A DNA stretch of 64,000 nucleotides from Bacteroidota bacterium (GTDB lineage Bacteria > Bacteroidota > Bacteroidia > Chitinophagales > BACL12): assembly GCA_016706865.1 (NCBI GenBank), contig JADJIS010000001.1:496001-560000 (forward strand), given 5' to 3'. The notes below the pieces were generated by a model. That model ran no database searches and was not told the origin of the DNA. It saw only the letters and a list, made by a program, of their open reading frames with translations. The translations under genes were made by a program, and so were the position numbers. This document shows, one piece after another, positions 45,647 to 55,345 of this stretch (position 1 is its first letter; every line of letters begins with the position of its first letter).

Positions 45647-46531
45647 CTAATTCCTTTGATCCACACCCAATCCCAATTTATTTCTCAACGTATCGAGAAA
45701 ATTCTGCTCATTTGGGCGTATTAAGATAACGGTAAAATTTTCTTTGCGCACGGCAAGCTGCACTGTTGCGTCAACGGTTTCAAAACGGGAGTCGAGGGTC
45801 ACCAAAAAATGTTCGCTTCTTCCTTCAATTTCGAAACTGATTACGGAGGCGTCGGATACTATTATGGGACGAATATTTAAATTGTGCGGTGCAACCGGTG
45901 TGATTACAAAATTTTCGGAAGATGGAAATATAATTGGACCACCACAACTCAAAGAATAACCTGTGGATCCTGTTGGAGTGGAAATAATTAATCCGTCAGC
46001 CCAATAACTCATTAAAAATTCACCATTGATATAAGTATGAATGGTGATCATTGCCGAACTATCTTTTTTATGGATAGTAAATTCGTTGAGTGCGAAGTTA
46101 TTTCCTTTAAACAATCCCGGAATATTAGAATCGAGATGAATTAGTGTTCGTTCATCGCGCGATATTGTCCCTTGTTCGAGTGCATCGATACAAGATGCAA
46201 TTTCATCTTTACCTATGCTTGCTAAAAATCCTAATCTTCCGATATTAATTCCAACGATTGGAATATGCGTGTCTCTCACAATTGTAATGGTATCCAATAA
46301 AGTACCATCACCACCAACAGAAAAAATATAATCTATAATTTTAATAATATCCTGATCTTTTTCCGTAAAAAATTCAGGAGGTTTTTTGAAGGTGATATTA
46401 TTAATGAGGTGCGGAAAATAATCTTTATGAATAAAATATCTGATATTGCGATCGGATAACAGATCGAATAATTGTTGCACGTAGGGAAGTGCATCTTTTT
46501 TAATTAATCGTCCGTAAATTGCAATGGTCAT
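45647..46531 (-). CDS. nadK: NAD kinase
   Basis: 294 residues. FSVGGDGTLLDTI is the GGDGT nucleotide site; GINIGRLGFLASI and LIISTPTGSTGYSLSCGGP are the other conserved blocks. The enzyme phosphorylates NAD to NADP using ATP (or polyphosphate). Length is normal. It lies 8 bp after a CBS-domain gene in a compact leftward operon that starts with an alpha/beta hydrolase. Confidence 0.96.
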   Translation of the reverse strand: MTIAIYGRLIKKDALPYVQQLFDLLSDRNIRYFIHKDYFPHLINNITFKKPPEFFTEKDQDIIKIIDYIFSVGGDGTLLDTITIVRDTHIPIVGINIGRLGFLASIGKDEIASCIDALEQGTISRDERTLIHLDSNIPGLFKGNNFALNEFTIHKKDSSAMITIHTYINGEFLMSYWADGLIISTPTGSTGYSLSCGGPIIFPSSENFVITPVAPHNLNIRPIIVSDASVISFEIEGRSEHFLVTLDSRFETVDATVQLAVRKENFTVILIRPNEQNFLDTLRNKLGLGVDQRN

Positions 46532-46539
46532 GATAAAAA

Positions 46540-47205
46540 TTAAATATTGAGATAATTCATCAATGAATCGTAGCGATCCTTAATAATTTCGCCCATGTCA
46601 GATTCCTGAAAAAATGCTTTCACCGCATATTCATATCGATCAAAGGTAGCTACGATATGTTTTATTTCGGTGCTGTCCACTTTCAATGTTACCGCGTGTT
46701 TCCCGGTATCGGAATCCACATTAAAATACAAACTTAAAATATGTGCACCGTTGCTTTCCACAATTCTTGCAATATCGCTCAGCACATAATCTGTTTTATT
46801 ATTTAATTCCAAAATAATAACTCCGCCGGGTTCACTTATGGCGGTCATTTTTGCGAAATTGAATAATAAACTTTGTAAGGTAATTAATCCAAGATAATTT
46901 TGTTTACTGTCAACTACGGGAATTATAGAAGATTTTAATCCTGCAGCAACACGCAACACTTCGTAAATATGCTCCGTATCCTTTACAAAAGGTTTATATA
47001 AATTCTTAAGAAATTTTCCGAGTTGTTCGTGGGTATTATTAAAATCGAGAATATCATCCTCACTAACTAAACCCATATATTTTTTATTCTCAACAAGGGG
47101 AAGGTGTGTGAGTTTAAATTCATACATCCATTCTATCGCCTTATCTCCTGTATCCTTTATTTTAAGAGGAGGAACATTTTCGGATATGATATCTTTTGCA
47201 AGCAC
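46540..47205 (-). CDS. CBS-domain pair protein with C-terminal ACT-like domain
   Basis: 221 residues. Two CBS motifs (about 1-60, with LVENKKYMGLVSEDDIL, and 75-125, with VVDSKQNYLGLITLQSLL) form a nucleotide-binding module; residues about 135-205 resemble an ACT domain (GGVIILELNNKTDYVLSDIA). It could sense adenine nucleotides, fitting its place before nadK. No catalytic domain is attached, so a regulatory role is inferred. Confidence 0.85.
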   Translation of the reverse strand: MLAKDIISENVPPLKIKDTGDKAIEWMYEFKLTHLPLVENKKYMGLVSEDDILDFNNTHEQLGKFLKNLYKPFVKDTEHIYEVLRVAAGLKSSIIPVVDSKQNYLGLITLQSLLFNFAKMTAISEPGGVIILELNNKTDYVLSDIARIVESNGAHILSLYFNVDSDTGKHAVTLKVDSTEIKHIVATFDRYEYAVKAFFQESDMGEIIKDRYDSLMNYLNI

Positions 47206-47206
47206 T

Positions 47207-47971
47207 TTATTTTATTTCGTCGAGGAATTCGCTCAAATAACGATTAAATTCCTCCGGTTGTTCCATCATGGGTGCGTGTCCACATTCATCAATGAATAAT
47301 AATTTTGAATTCGGTATCAGCTTATGAAATTCTTCTCCAACAAAAGGAGGCGTGATGGTATCGTTATTCCCCCATACCAGCAAGGTTGGTGCCGTAATTT
47401 TAGAAACTTCTTCCGCAAGATTTTGTCTTATAGCACTTTTTGCTGTTGTGAGCACTCTTAATACCTTATTTCTGTCGTTCACTATATCAAATAACTCATC
47501 AACCAGCTCTTTAGTTGCAAAAGCAGGGTTGTGGAAGGTAAGTTCTGCCTTTTTCTTGATGTATTCGTAGTCTCCGCGTTTCGGATAACTGTCGCCCATG
47601 GCGCTTTCAAACAATCCTGAACTTCCTGTAAGCACCACGCCTTTAATTTTTTCCGGATTGCGTAATGCGTAAATGAGGGCAATATGTCCGCCCAACGAAT
47701 TTCCCATTACAATTACCTTATCGTATTTTTTCCATGCGACAAAACGTTCCACATAATCAACAAAACCGCCTACAGTAGACTCTTCCAGCGGCAGATCATA
47801 CAATGGAAGTATTGGTATCACCACCTTGTGGGTGGCTTTAAAGTGTTCTATTATATCGAAAAAATTACTCAGCGCCCCGAATAAACCATGTAAAAGCATC
47901 AGCACATCGCCTTCGCCTTCTTCAACATATTTAAATCCGTTTTCTTCCGTTATCGTGTGGTCCATACCCAT
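47207..47971 (-). CDS. Alpha/beta-fold hydrolase
   Basis: 254 residues. The catalytic triad is readable: Ser in VMGNSLGGHIAL, Asp in LVWGNNDTITPP and His in CGHAPMMEQPEEF; LLHGLFGALSNF gives the oxyanion-hole HG motif. Length and order fit esterase- or MhpC-like hydrolases; the substrate is unknown. It is separated from the CBS gene by a single base. The start may instead be the second Met, two codons later. Confidence 0.88.
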   Translation of the reverse strand: MGMDHTITEENGFKYVEEGEGDVLMLLHGLFGALSNFFDIIEHFKATHKVVIPILPLYDLPLEESTVGGFVDYVERFVAWKKYDKVIVMGNSLGGHIALIYALRNPEKIKGVVLTGSSGLFESAMGDSYPKRGDYEYIKKKAELTFHNPAFATKELVDELFDIVNDRNKVLRVLTTAKSAIRQNLAEEVSKITAPTLLVWGNNDTITPPFVGEEFHKLIPNSKLLFIDECGHAPMMEQPEEFNRYLSEFLDEIK

Positions 47972-48027
47972 CAGTGAATCACAAAAATATGAATTTTGGA
48001 TTGTTTAATACGTTTTGATTTCAGAAA

Positions 48028-48597
48028 TCAGGAATTAAGGGTATTGAACCAGTTGCGAAGCATACTAAATCCTGCAGTTGTTAGTATGGATTCAGGGTGG
48101 AATTGCAGCCCATACAGTGGTAATTCACTGTGTTTTAGCGCCATTGGTTCATTCCCGATAACAGTGGAAGCAATTATTTTTAAGGAGGCGGGAATATTGT
48201 CAATATTTAGCGAATGATAGCGCATAACCTCCGTTTCTGTCGGAATTTCAGAGAAGATGGGGTCGTTTTCCAAATAAATTTTAGAAGTTTTGCCGTGAAA
48301 GGGAAGCGCTGAGTGTATCAGTTTAGCGCCAAAAAATTGCCCTAAAGCCTGATAACCCAGGCAAATGCCTAGAATTGGGAGTGTTTCATGGAAGTAATTA
48401 ATTGTTTCCAGCGTAATTCCGGCATCGTCCGGTGTTTTTGGTCCCGGAGAAATTACAATGGCTTGGGGGGATAATAATTTAATTTCCTCCACAGTAATTT
48501 CATCATTCCTTTTTACAAGTACTTCTGCGCCAAGTTGAGATAAATAATCGTAGAGATTATAGGTGAAGGAATCATAATTATCGAGCAGCAGTATCAT
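48028..48597 (-). CDS. Glutamine amidotransferase, anthranilate/aminodeoxychorismate synthase component II
   Basis: 189 residues. LLDNYDSFTYNLYDYL, the nucleophile motif PILGICLGYQALGQFFG (Cys) and YGLQFHPESILTTAG (His, Glu) identify the TrpG/PabA family, which supplies ammonia from glutamine for anthranilate or aminodeoxychorismate. With no trp genes beside it, trpG and pabA cannot be separated; many bacteria use one protein for both. It overlaps the cvpA-like gene by ATGA. Confidence 0.92.
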   Translation of the reverse strand: MILLLDNYDSFTYNLYDYLSQLGAEVLVKRNDEITVEEIKLLSPQAIVISPGPKTPDDAGITLETINYFHETLPILGICLGYQALGQFFGAKLIHSALPFHGKTSKIYLENDPIFSEIPTETEVMRYHSLNIDNIPASLKIIASTVIGNEPMALKHSELPLYGLQFHPESILTTAGFSMLRNWFNTLNS

Positions 48598-49145
48598 TCT
48601 GCAATGCCTTTTGGTTTAGAAGTTTCCAGATCTTCAAACCATTGTTGGAGAGAATTAAAGATATTTTTTACGGGAGGAATTACTTTTCCGATCGTTTCAA
48701 TAGTTTTAGGAGCAAAGGGTTCCACTTTTTCGTAAACAATAGATTCTGTTTTTAATTCTGAAGTTAATAATCCTGCATTATTACCATAAAATAAAATGGT
48801 AGAAAAAAGCATGGTCCATATCACGCTCCAAATAATTGCACCTGCTAGCTGATTGATAAAATTTAATTTCAGTAATTTGAAAAATCCCTCCAATAATTTT
48901 TCCAATAATCTAAATAAAAGATATATACCAATAAATACCAGCATAAAAGAAATAAGCGGAAGGTATTTAGAGGAAATATTAAACCATTTATCGATATAAA
49001 TTGCAGTTAATTCACTCAGATATACTGCAGCCATAATACCGATCACAAGTGCGAGCAGTGACACAATAGAGTGAATTAATCCCTTCCTATATCCGTGAAT
49101 AAAGGCGAGCAGTAAAACAATTGCAAATACAATATCTAATACCAC
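48594..49145 (-). CDS. CvpA family membrane protein
   Basis: 183 residues with four membrane helices. The start LDIVFAIVLLLAFIHGYRKGLIHSIVSL and YLLFRLLEKLLEGFFKLLKLNFINQLAGAII are CvpA signatures. Relatives are linked to colicin V production, purine control or envelope stress in other bacteria; the role here is unknown. It is coupled to the downstream amidotransferase gene by overlap. Confidence 0.88.
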   Translation of the reverse strand: MVLDIVFAIVLLLAFIHGYRKGLIHSIVSLLALVIGIMAAVYLSELTAIYIDKWFNISSKYLPLISFMLVFIGIYLLFRLLEKLLEGFFKLLKLNFINQLAGAIIWSVIWTMLFSTILFYGNNAGLLTSELKTESIVYEKVEPFAPKTIETIGKVIPPVKNIFNSLQQWFEDLETSKPKGIAE

Positions 49146-49195
49146 GTAGAATAAATAAACTGTTCGAGCAAAAAAATTATTTTGCGAAAATAAAA

Positions 49196-49651
49196 TTAAT
49201 CTCCGCTCAACATTGCTTTCACCATTGCGGAAACGGCTTTTCCATCTGCTTTTCCGGCAAGTTGTTTTGTTGCGGCACCCATCACTTTTCCCATATCCTG
49301 AGGACCTGTTGCGCCCATGGTAGCAATTATAGTATTCAGAATTGCGCGTAATTCATCCTCACTCATTTGTGCGGGAAGAAATTTTTCTATCACTGCAATT
49401 TCTTCTGCTTCCACTTCTGCAAGTTCAGGTCTGTTTTGTTGTGTATAGATATCAAAACTTTCTTTGCGTTGTTTTAACAATTTCTGCAAAACCTGCATTT
49501 CTTTTTCGTCGCTTAAAGTATCATCGGCACCTTTCTCTGTTTTAGCGAGCAATAAAGCAGATTTAACTCCCCTCAAAGCACGCAATCTGCCTTCTTCACG
49601 ATTTTTCATGGCAGTTTTGATATCTTCATTTACCTGATCGAATATGGTCAT
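49196..49651 (-). CDS. GatB/YqeY-domain protein
   Basis: 151 residues. AMKNREEGRLRALRGVKSALL, KQRKESFDIYTQQNRPELAEVEAEEIAVIEKFLPAQMSEDEL and QDMGKVMGAATKQLAGKADGK are the conserved blocks of YqeY, a small protein similar to the tail domain of the GatB tRNA-amidotransferase subunit. It may bind tRNA, but its role is not settled. Length is normal. Confidence 0.92.
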   Translation of the reverse strand: MTIFDQVNEDIKTAMKNREEGRLRALRGVKSALLLAKTEKGADDTLSDEKEMQVLQKLLKQRKESFDIYTQQNRPELAEVEAEEIAVIEKFLPAQMSEDELRAILNTIIATMGATGPQDMGKVMGAATKQLAGKADGKAVSAMVKAMLSGD

Positions 49652-49694
49652 ATTTTTTGTTTTAGAAGTGCAAAGTTCGGAAATTTTTAGGGAA

Positions 49695-50172
49695 CATGTC
49701 GTGAATCGTGAATCCTGAGTCGTGAGTCCGGGGTGTCTAGTGTATCATTAATTCCACCTTTTGTTATCATGATACCTAAAAAGCAGAAAGGAGAAAGGAG
49801 AAAGGAGTTTAAATTTCTTGCGAAATTTTTGTTGAAGTCCGTTAGTGAGACCCTAGCTAAGAGCGAGAGCCTCACTTTTTTTCCCGAAACTTTGTTTTTC
49901 CACCGTTTGTTTTCCTGATACTTGATACTAAATAGGAGAAAGGAGAGAGGAGAGAGGAGTAAGGAGTTCAAATTTCTTGCGAAATTTTTGTTGAAGTCCG
50001 TTAGTGAGACCCTCGCTAAGAGCGAGAGCCTCACTTTTTTTCCCGAAACTTTGTTTTTCCACCGTTTGTTTTCCTGATACATGATATCCGCTACCTGATA
50101 CACCCTTGAGTCCTATGTCAATTTCCACTGTCCTATGTCAAGTCCTATGTCATGTGTCCTATATCCTATTTC
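49695..50172. repeat. Composite heptamer/dispersed-repeat locus
   Basis: Parts in order: CGTGAAT/CGTGAGT heptamers (49699-49728); GGAGAAA array; GGAGTTTAAATTTC block (49804) with a GTGAG..CTCGCT/AGCGAG..CTCAC hairpin, CCACCGTTTGTTTTCC and TGATAC; then a near-identical second copy (from 49963, about 160 bp later); then GATACAT units and a long TCCTATG/TCCTATT heptamer array running past the bshA stop region to 50185. The arrangement parallels 19945-20405. A long minus-strand frame through both copies is a repeat artefact. Confidence 0.85.
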
Positions 50173-51315
50173 CTACTTCCTATTCCCCCCCTGCGCCAGC
50201 ACTTTTTTGTAATACGCTTCATACTGAGGAAGTATATTTTCCAGCGAAAACTTATTCGCCTGCATTATTGCATTTTTTTTGAATTGTTTAAGTGTTTCTT
50301 CATCCTTTAAAATAAGCATTGCGTTTTTTGCCATATCTTCCACATCGCCAACATTACTTAAATAACCGGTAACACCTTGAATATTAATTTCCGGAATACC
50401 GCCGGTGTTTGTGGAGATAACCGGCACTTCGCAAGCCATTGCTTCCAATGCTGCTAAACCGAAACTTTCTGTTTCTGAAGGGAGAATAAAGAGATCTGCA
50501 ATTGCCAATAACTCTTCTACAGCTTCTTGTTTGCCAAGAAAATAAACATCATCCTCCATACAAACCTGGCGTGTTAATTTTTCTACGTTTTGTCTTTCGG
50601 GCCCGTCGCCAATCAATAATAATTTTGCAGGAATTTGTTCTTTAATTCTGCAAAAAACCTGTACAACATCTTCAACTCTTTTTACTTTTCTGAAATTGGA
50701 AGTGTGTACAATTATTTTCTCTCCGTTTTTTGCAATTACCTGTCGGAAATGTTCTTTGTCGAGTTTTTTAAATCTGCTGAAATCTATAAAATTGGGAATT
50801 ACTTCAATATCTTTTACAATATCAAAATTTGTATAAGTATCATCTTTCAAACTTTGAGATACTGAGGTAATACCATCACTTTGGTTAATAGAAAATGTAA
50901 CAACCGGAATAAATGTTTCATCCTTGCCCACTAAAGTAATATCAGTTCCATGTAAAGTTGTGATGAATGGAAGATGATAATTTTTTTCCTTCAGAATTTG
51001 TTTTGCGATATAAGCAGCACTTGCATGCGGAATGGCATAATGCACGTGAAGCAGGTCCAATTTCTCAAAAAGAGCCACATCCACTATTTTGCTGGCAAGT
51101 GCAGTTTCATATGGCGGATATTCAAAAAGGGGATAATTGCTGAAGTTCACTTCATGAAAAAAAATGTTCTCGTGGAAAGAATCCAGGCGAAAAGGTTGTT
51201 TATAGGTGATAAAATGCACTTTGTAGCCCTTATCTGCCAAGGCTTTCCCAAGTTCTGTGGCTACAACCCCGCTTCCTCCGTAGGTTGGGTAACAAACTAT
51301 TCCAATTTTCATCAT
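50173..51315 (-). CDS. bshA: N-acetyl-alpha-D-glucosaminyl L-malate synthase
   Basis: 380 residues. IGIVCYPTYGGSGVVATELGKALADKGY and LLHVHYAIPHASAAYIAKQIL are diagnostic of BshA within GT4 glycosyltransferases; VIPNFIDFSRF, LLIGDGPER and the E-x7-E motif PSETESFGLAALEAMACE follow. It joins UDP-GlcNAc to L-malate, the first step of bacillithiol synthesis, consistent with the DinB-type genes nearby in the window. The 3' end abuts a heptamer array. Confidence 0.95.
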   Translation of the reverse strand: MMKIGIVCYPTYGGSGVVATELGKALADKGYKVHFITYKQPFRLDSFHENIFFHEVNFSNYPLFEYPPYETALASKIVDVALFEKLDLLHVHYAIPHASAAYIAKQILKEKNYHLPFITTLHGTDITLVGKDETFIPVVTFSINQSDGITSVSQSLKDDTYTNFDIVKDIEVIPNFIDFSRFKKLDKEHFRQVIAKNGEKIIVHTSNFRKVKRVEDVVQVFCRIKEQIPAKLLLIGDGPERQNVEKLTRQVCMEDDVYFLGKQEAVEELLAIADLFILPSETESFGLAALEAMACEVPVISTNTGGIPEINIQGVTGYLSNVGDVEDMAKNAMLILKDEETLKQFKKNAIMQANKFSLENILPQYEAYYKKVLAQGGNRK

Positions 51316-51408
51316 GTGAAGGTAATGGGTTTAATAATGGTATAGCGATGAAATTTGTTCCATAAAAAGTTCAAAATTTAGGAATTAACAAATTAATGTG
51401 TGAATTGT

Positions 51409-51756
51409 TTATTTTCTGTTCAGACGAATACGTTTCCATAAAATTTTAATCCCGTGCAGCATAAAAAATTGAACTATCAGATTAATAAAGTAAATACCAA
51501 AAAAGAAAATTGTTCCTTTATTACTGGAACTATAGCGGATCTCATGGCCAGCCAAACTAAATATATGTTCGATAAATGATAAAGGGAAAAATAAAACAAA
51601 GCTAAATATTTCCATTAAAGAAAACAGCCATTTTGCATGTTCACTATAGTCGCCTTCTTCGTTGTAGGTTAATAGCACAATCAAATAAATACCGAAGAAT
51701 TCGATGATGCCTGCGATTAAAATAAAGAGTAATAAATTTTTTAGGGGTTTATTCAT
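51409..51756 (-). CDS. Small membrane protein of unknown function
   Basis: 115 residues from 51756 (MNKPLKNLLLFILIAGIIEF). About three hydrophobic helices are visible (6-28, 40-62, 85-104), ending in a basic tail. No family is recognised. It is similar in size and layout to the small membrane protein encoded just upstream at 51918-52169. Confidence 0.55.
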   Translation of the reverse strand: MNKPLKNLLLFILIAGIIEFFGIYLIVLLTYNEEGDYSEHAKWLFSLMEIFSFVLFFPLSFIEHIFSLAGHEIRYSSSNKGTIFFFGIYFINLIVQFFMLHGIKILWKRIRLNRK

Positions 51757-51816
51757 CTTGATTGAAAAATACAGTTTTCCTCTTAACATTGCTTTTCATT
51801 GAGGTTCATGAATTAG

Positions 51817-51893
51817 GCCACGAAGGCACGAAGACACAAAGGTTTCACAAAGAAAAACTTAGTGAATGCTTAGTGTCTTTGTGTCTTCGTGGC
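51817..51893. repeat. GCCACGAAG...CTTCGTGGC hairpin repeat
   Basis: GCCACGAAG-GCAC-GAAGACACAAAG on the left pairs with CTTTGTGTCTTCGTGGC on the right around an A-rich centre (TTTCACAAAGAAAAACTTAG). The right arm itself is built from GTGTCTT-type units at about 7-bp period. This is a widespread intergenic repeat type in Bacteroidota and other phyla. Confidence 0.75.
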
Positions 51894-51917
51894 AAAAATA
51901 CATTTTTGATAGAGCCA

Positions 51918-52169
51918 CTAATCAATTCCTGTTTTAAGTTTAAATCCATCGCGAATTAATTCATAACCAAATGTAATAACCAGAAATTGTATAAAACAAT
52001 TAATTACAAATAAAATTATCGTGAAAATAAAACCAACATCTACAGGATTTACAAATACAAATATGGGAAATCCCACAGTATATTTTAATAAAGGAATTGG
52101 AAAAATATAACATACAAAGGCAAGGAAAAAAACATAACCCCAAAATAATATTGTGCGGTTTATTTTCAT
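51918..52169 (-). CDS. Small membrane protein of unknown function
   Basis: 83 residues with two or three hydrophobic helices (TILFWGYVFFLAFVCYIFPI; VGFIFTIILFVINCFIQFLV). It begins 2 bp after the stop of the GH3-serine hydrolase gene, so it is the second gene of that transcript. No family is recognised; a role linked to cell-wall metabolism would be a guess from context. Confidence 0.55.
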   Translation of the reverse strand: MKINRTILFWGYVFFLAFVCYIFPIPLLKYTVGFPIFVFVNPVDVGFIFTIILFVINCFIQFLVITFGYELIRDGFKLKTGID

Positions 52170-52171
52170 TT

Positions 52172-55132
52172 TTAATCACTTGCTGCACCACCAACAACAT
52201 TCTTACTCAAAAAACTTTCATAGATCACATCCATGATCTTATTTCTGGTGCCTTCTGAACTCAATTTATTGGGATCAGCAGTTGGTTGTACGCGGTTTGA
52301 AAGAAAAATATATAAAAGATCGTATTTAGGGTCGGCCCAAACACAAATTCCGGTAAATCCTTGATGCCCAAAAGTTTGGGCGGAAGCATACTGGCTGCAA
52401 GGAGAGGTATTAATAAGATCCGGTTTATCGAAACCCATTCCGCGGCGAGAGATGCTGCTTTGTTTTTTTGTCCAGGCGTTAATTGTTTGTTCGGGTAAAT
52501 ATTGTTGACCTCCATAATTTCCTCCATTTAACAACATCTGATACAAAATTGCGAGGTCTTCGGCATTGGAAAATAATCCGGCGTGGCCTTCCACTCCGCC
52601 CATCATTGCAGCACCCATATCGTGTACATAACCTTGTACAGTTTGGTAACGAAAATAATTATCATTTTCTGTTGGAACTATTTGCGATTTATCAAAATTA
52701 TTTAATGGATTAAAACAGGTTGTCTGCATTCCGAGAGGAGCATAAAACATAGAATTAACAAATTTATCCAAAGGCACTCCCGCAATTTTTTCCGCTATAC
52801 GTTTTGAAATATATAATCCGAGATCACTGTATACATAATTATTTTTTTCCTTTAAGGGTTTGTTCTGAATTAAACTCCAAACGGTATCCTTATAATCATC
52901 GCGCATATATAATCCATCAGCAACCAAAGTTGTGAAACCTTTTATTTTCGACTGGTTGTAATAGGCGGGATCAATTGTTCCATCCTCCTTTAATGTTTTT
53001 TTGTAAAAGGGGATCCATGCAACCAAACCTGATTGATGTGTGAGAATATCACTCAATTTTAAATTCGCAATTTCTGTACCCTTGGTTTCCGGTAAATAAT
53101 CGACAACTGTTTTAGAAAGATCGAGCAAACTATCACTGTATAATTTCATCAACATAGAAACAGTTGCCGTTGTTTTTGTAACGGAAGCAAGATCGTAAAT
53201 ACTGCTGAGTTCAACAGGAGTTTTTTTATCGTATTTATAATATCCGTATGCTTTATCCCAAATTACTTTTCCATTTTTTGCAACCAATACCTGGCAACCC
53301 GGGGCAGCCTGTACTGCAATACAAGCCTTTGCAATGGAATCAATTTTATTTAAATAATAAACATCCATTCCCACCTCCTGCGGTATGGTGTATTTTAATC
53401 TGTTTAAAGAACCTGTTTGCACGCCATCGTTCGCTAAAAATATTCCGGAACCTACAGGCAATTTTCCATCGAATGGAATTGCCCCGAACATCGCCATGGC
53501 AGTTGCTTGTTGGGTATACGCATCATCGTCATATGCAACAATATGATATTGTGCTGTTTCAAATTTTTCAAGAGAATAGGGAGTTCCGAAAACTACTGTT
53601 GCAGTTTTAGTAACAAGAGAAAGTTTCCATATCAGATTTTCTGTATTTGCAGTAATTCCATATTCACTTGTTCGTGCACGTTTCATATCATGCACTCCAA
53701 CAACTACCACTTCATAGTTTTTTAGTTTTTCATACATCTGAATAAAAGTGGCAGGATCTGCATCTTTACTGATCTGATAATTATCAATTTTGATATATTT
53801 TCCGAGGTATTCCTGAAAGGTGGATTTTTTTCCATTTCCTACACTTAAGGAAGCGATGAAAATAGTGTCAATTTTTTTAAATGGAATTAGACTATCGATT
53901 CCGTTTGCAAGTGTTATACTGTTTTCTGTGATTTTTCTTTTTATTAATGTTGCTTTATCGGAATTAAGATCGAATGTTACATTTTGTAATTTTACAGGCT
54001 TATATTTATTTAATCCAACGAATGCTTTCGCCTTTAAAATTCTACGCACACTTTCATCCAGCCTTTCCTCTGTAATTGTTCCAATTTCTATTGCCTTTTT
54101 TATAGATTCATAAGCAAGCGGAACATTTTCACTAAACAATAAAAAATCGTTTCCGGCTAAAAACGCTTTTACTTCCAGTTCACCTGTTTCATAATATGCA
54201 CTAACCCCTTTCATATTTAATGCATCGCTGAAAACCAATCCGCGAAAACCGAGTGTATCTCTTAAAAGATCCGTTCCAATTTTTTTGGATATGGACGATG
54301 CATGATTATTTACACTATCCAAAGAAGGAATATATAAATGCGCCAGCATGATAGAACCTAATCCTTCGTTCATTAAAATTTTAAATGGAAATAATTCTAA
54401 GGTGTCGAGATGCGCATAGGAATGATTAATAATTGGCAACGTAACATGACTATCAGTAGATACGTCTCCATGTCCCGGAAAATGCTTTCCGCAGGCAAGA
54501 ATATTATTATCCTGCATGGCATTCATGTACATCAATCCCTTTAAAGCGACATTATATTTATTCTCCCCAAAAGAACGATCACCAATTACAGGATTTTGAG
54601 GATTATTATTAACATCAATAACCGGAGCAAAATTGCAATGCACACCCAATCTTTTAAGTTGTTGCGCAATGAGTTCTCCCACCTCATAAACAGTAGAATC
54701 ATCGCTCATTGCTCCCCAGGTGAGCTGGCGCTGGAAGGAAATAACAGAATCGAGTCGCATCGCAGGTCCCCATTCAGCATCCATGGCTAACATGAGCGGA
54801 ATTTTGGACATACTTTGGTAGTTATTGGTCAGTTTTACCTGTCGCATAGGCCCACCTTGCATAAAAATGAGACCCCCGATCTGATATTTTTTGATCAGCG
54901 TTTCAATTTCTTTCACATGGGCAGCATCTTTATTGGAATAGGCGGCAACCATAAAAAGCTGCCCAATTTTTTGATCCAGAGTCATAACCTGCATGAGGGA
55001 ATCAACCCAAGGATAATTTTGGTCGTAGTACGCGAGTTTCTTATCTGTGTCAATTTCAGGCGATTGTACACGGAAAGATGCCGATGCAAAACCGACAGTA
55101 AATAAAAATATGAATAAAAATCTTGGATACAA
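52172..55132 (-). CDS. GH3 beta-N-acetylhexosaminidase fused to a serine hydrolase (beta-lactamase-like)
   Basis: 986 residues. The N-terminal half is GH3 NagZ-like: ACGKHFPGHGDVSTDSH (about 210-226) and the nucleophile Asp in LVFSDALNMKGV (about 300). The C-terminal half is a class C beta-lactamase/DD-peptidase-like domain with Ser-x-x-Lys in DLASVTKTTAT (about 648), Tyr in YVYSDLGLY and HQGFTG late. The fusion joins muropeptide GlcNAc removal to peptide or amide handling, so cell-wall recycling or turnover in the periplasm is likely. No ATG lies between the preceding in-frame stop and the signal peptide (RFLFIFLFTVGFASA), so the start is the TTG at 55132. Confidence 0.9.
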   Translation of the reverse strand: MYPRFLFIFLFTVGFASASFRVQSPEIDTDKKLAYYDQNYPWVDSLMQVMTLDQKIGQLFMVAAYSNKDAAHVKEIETLIKKYQIGGLIFMQGGPMRQVKLTNNYQSMSKIPLMLAMDAEWGPAMRLDSVISFQRQLTWGAMSDDSTVYEVGELIAQQLKRLGVHCNFAPVIDVNNNPQNPVIGDRSFGENKYNVALKGLMYMNAMQDNNILACGKHFPGHGDVSTDSHVTLPIINHSYAHLDTLELFPFKILMNEGLGSIMLAHLYIPSLDSVNNHASSISKKIGTDLLRDTLGFRGLVFSDALNMKGVSAYYETGELEVKAFLAGNDFLLFSENVPLAYESIKKAIEIGTITEERLDESVRRILKAKAFVGLNKYKPVKLQNVTFDLNSDKATLIKRKITENSITLANGIDSLIPFKKIDTIFIASLSVGNGKKSTFQEYLGKYIKIDNYQISKDADPATFIQMYEKLKNYEVVVVGVHDMKRARTSEYGITANTENLIWKLSLVTKTATVVFGTPYSLEKFETAQYHIVAYDDDAYTQQATAMAMFGAIPFDGKLPVGSGIFLANDGVQTGSLNRLKYTIPQEVGMDVYYLNKIDSIAKACIAVQAAPGCQVLVAKNGKVIWDKAYGYYKYDKKTPVELSSIYDLASVTKTTATVSMLMKLYSDSLLDLSKTVVDYLPETKGTEIANLKLSDILTHQSGLVAWIPFYKKTLKEDGTIDPAYYNQSKIKGFTTLVADGLYMRDDYKDTVWSLIQNKPLKEKNNYVYSDLGLYISKRIAEKIAGVPLDKFVNSMFYAPLGMQTTCFNPLNNFDKSQIVPTENDNYFRYQTVQGYVHDMGAAMMGGVEGHAGLFSNAEDLAILYQMLLNGGNYGGQQYLPEQTINAWTKKQSSISRRGMGFDKPDLINTSPCSQYASAQTFGHQGFTGICVWADPKYDLLYIFLSNRVQPTADPNKLSSEGTRNKIMDVIYESFLSKNVVGGAASD

Positions 55133-55345
55133 ATGTTTTGTTTTTTACGATGACCTTAAACTATTTTGCAAAAGTAATTCGAACTTTATGCCAACACAGA
55201 GTATTTACACATAAACTGTTGTTATCATCACTAAATTTAAGACAATAGTTCAAAGGAATTATCTTTATTTGCAAAGAAACGATGAACTTGTTTTTTTTGA
55301 TACAACTTTGCAGAAATTATTTAGTCTAGAGAGGTTGAGGCATAC

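Noticed and set aside
49687..50103. A 138-residue minus-strand frame with two near-identical halves
   Set aside because: The halves are the two copies of the dispersed repeat; stop-free reading is a by-product of the repeat.
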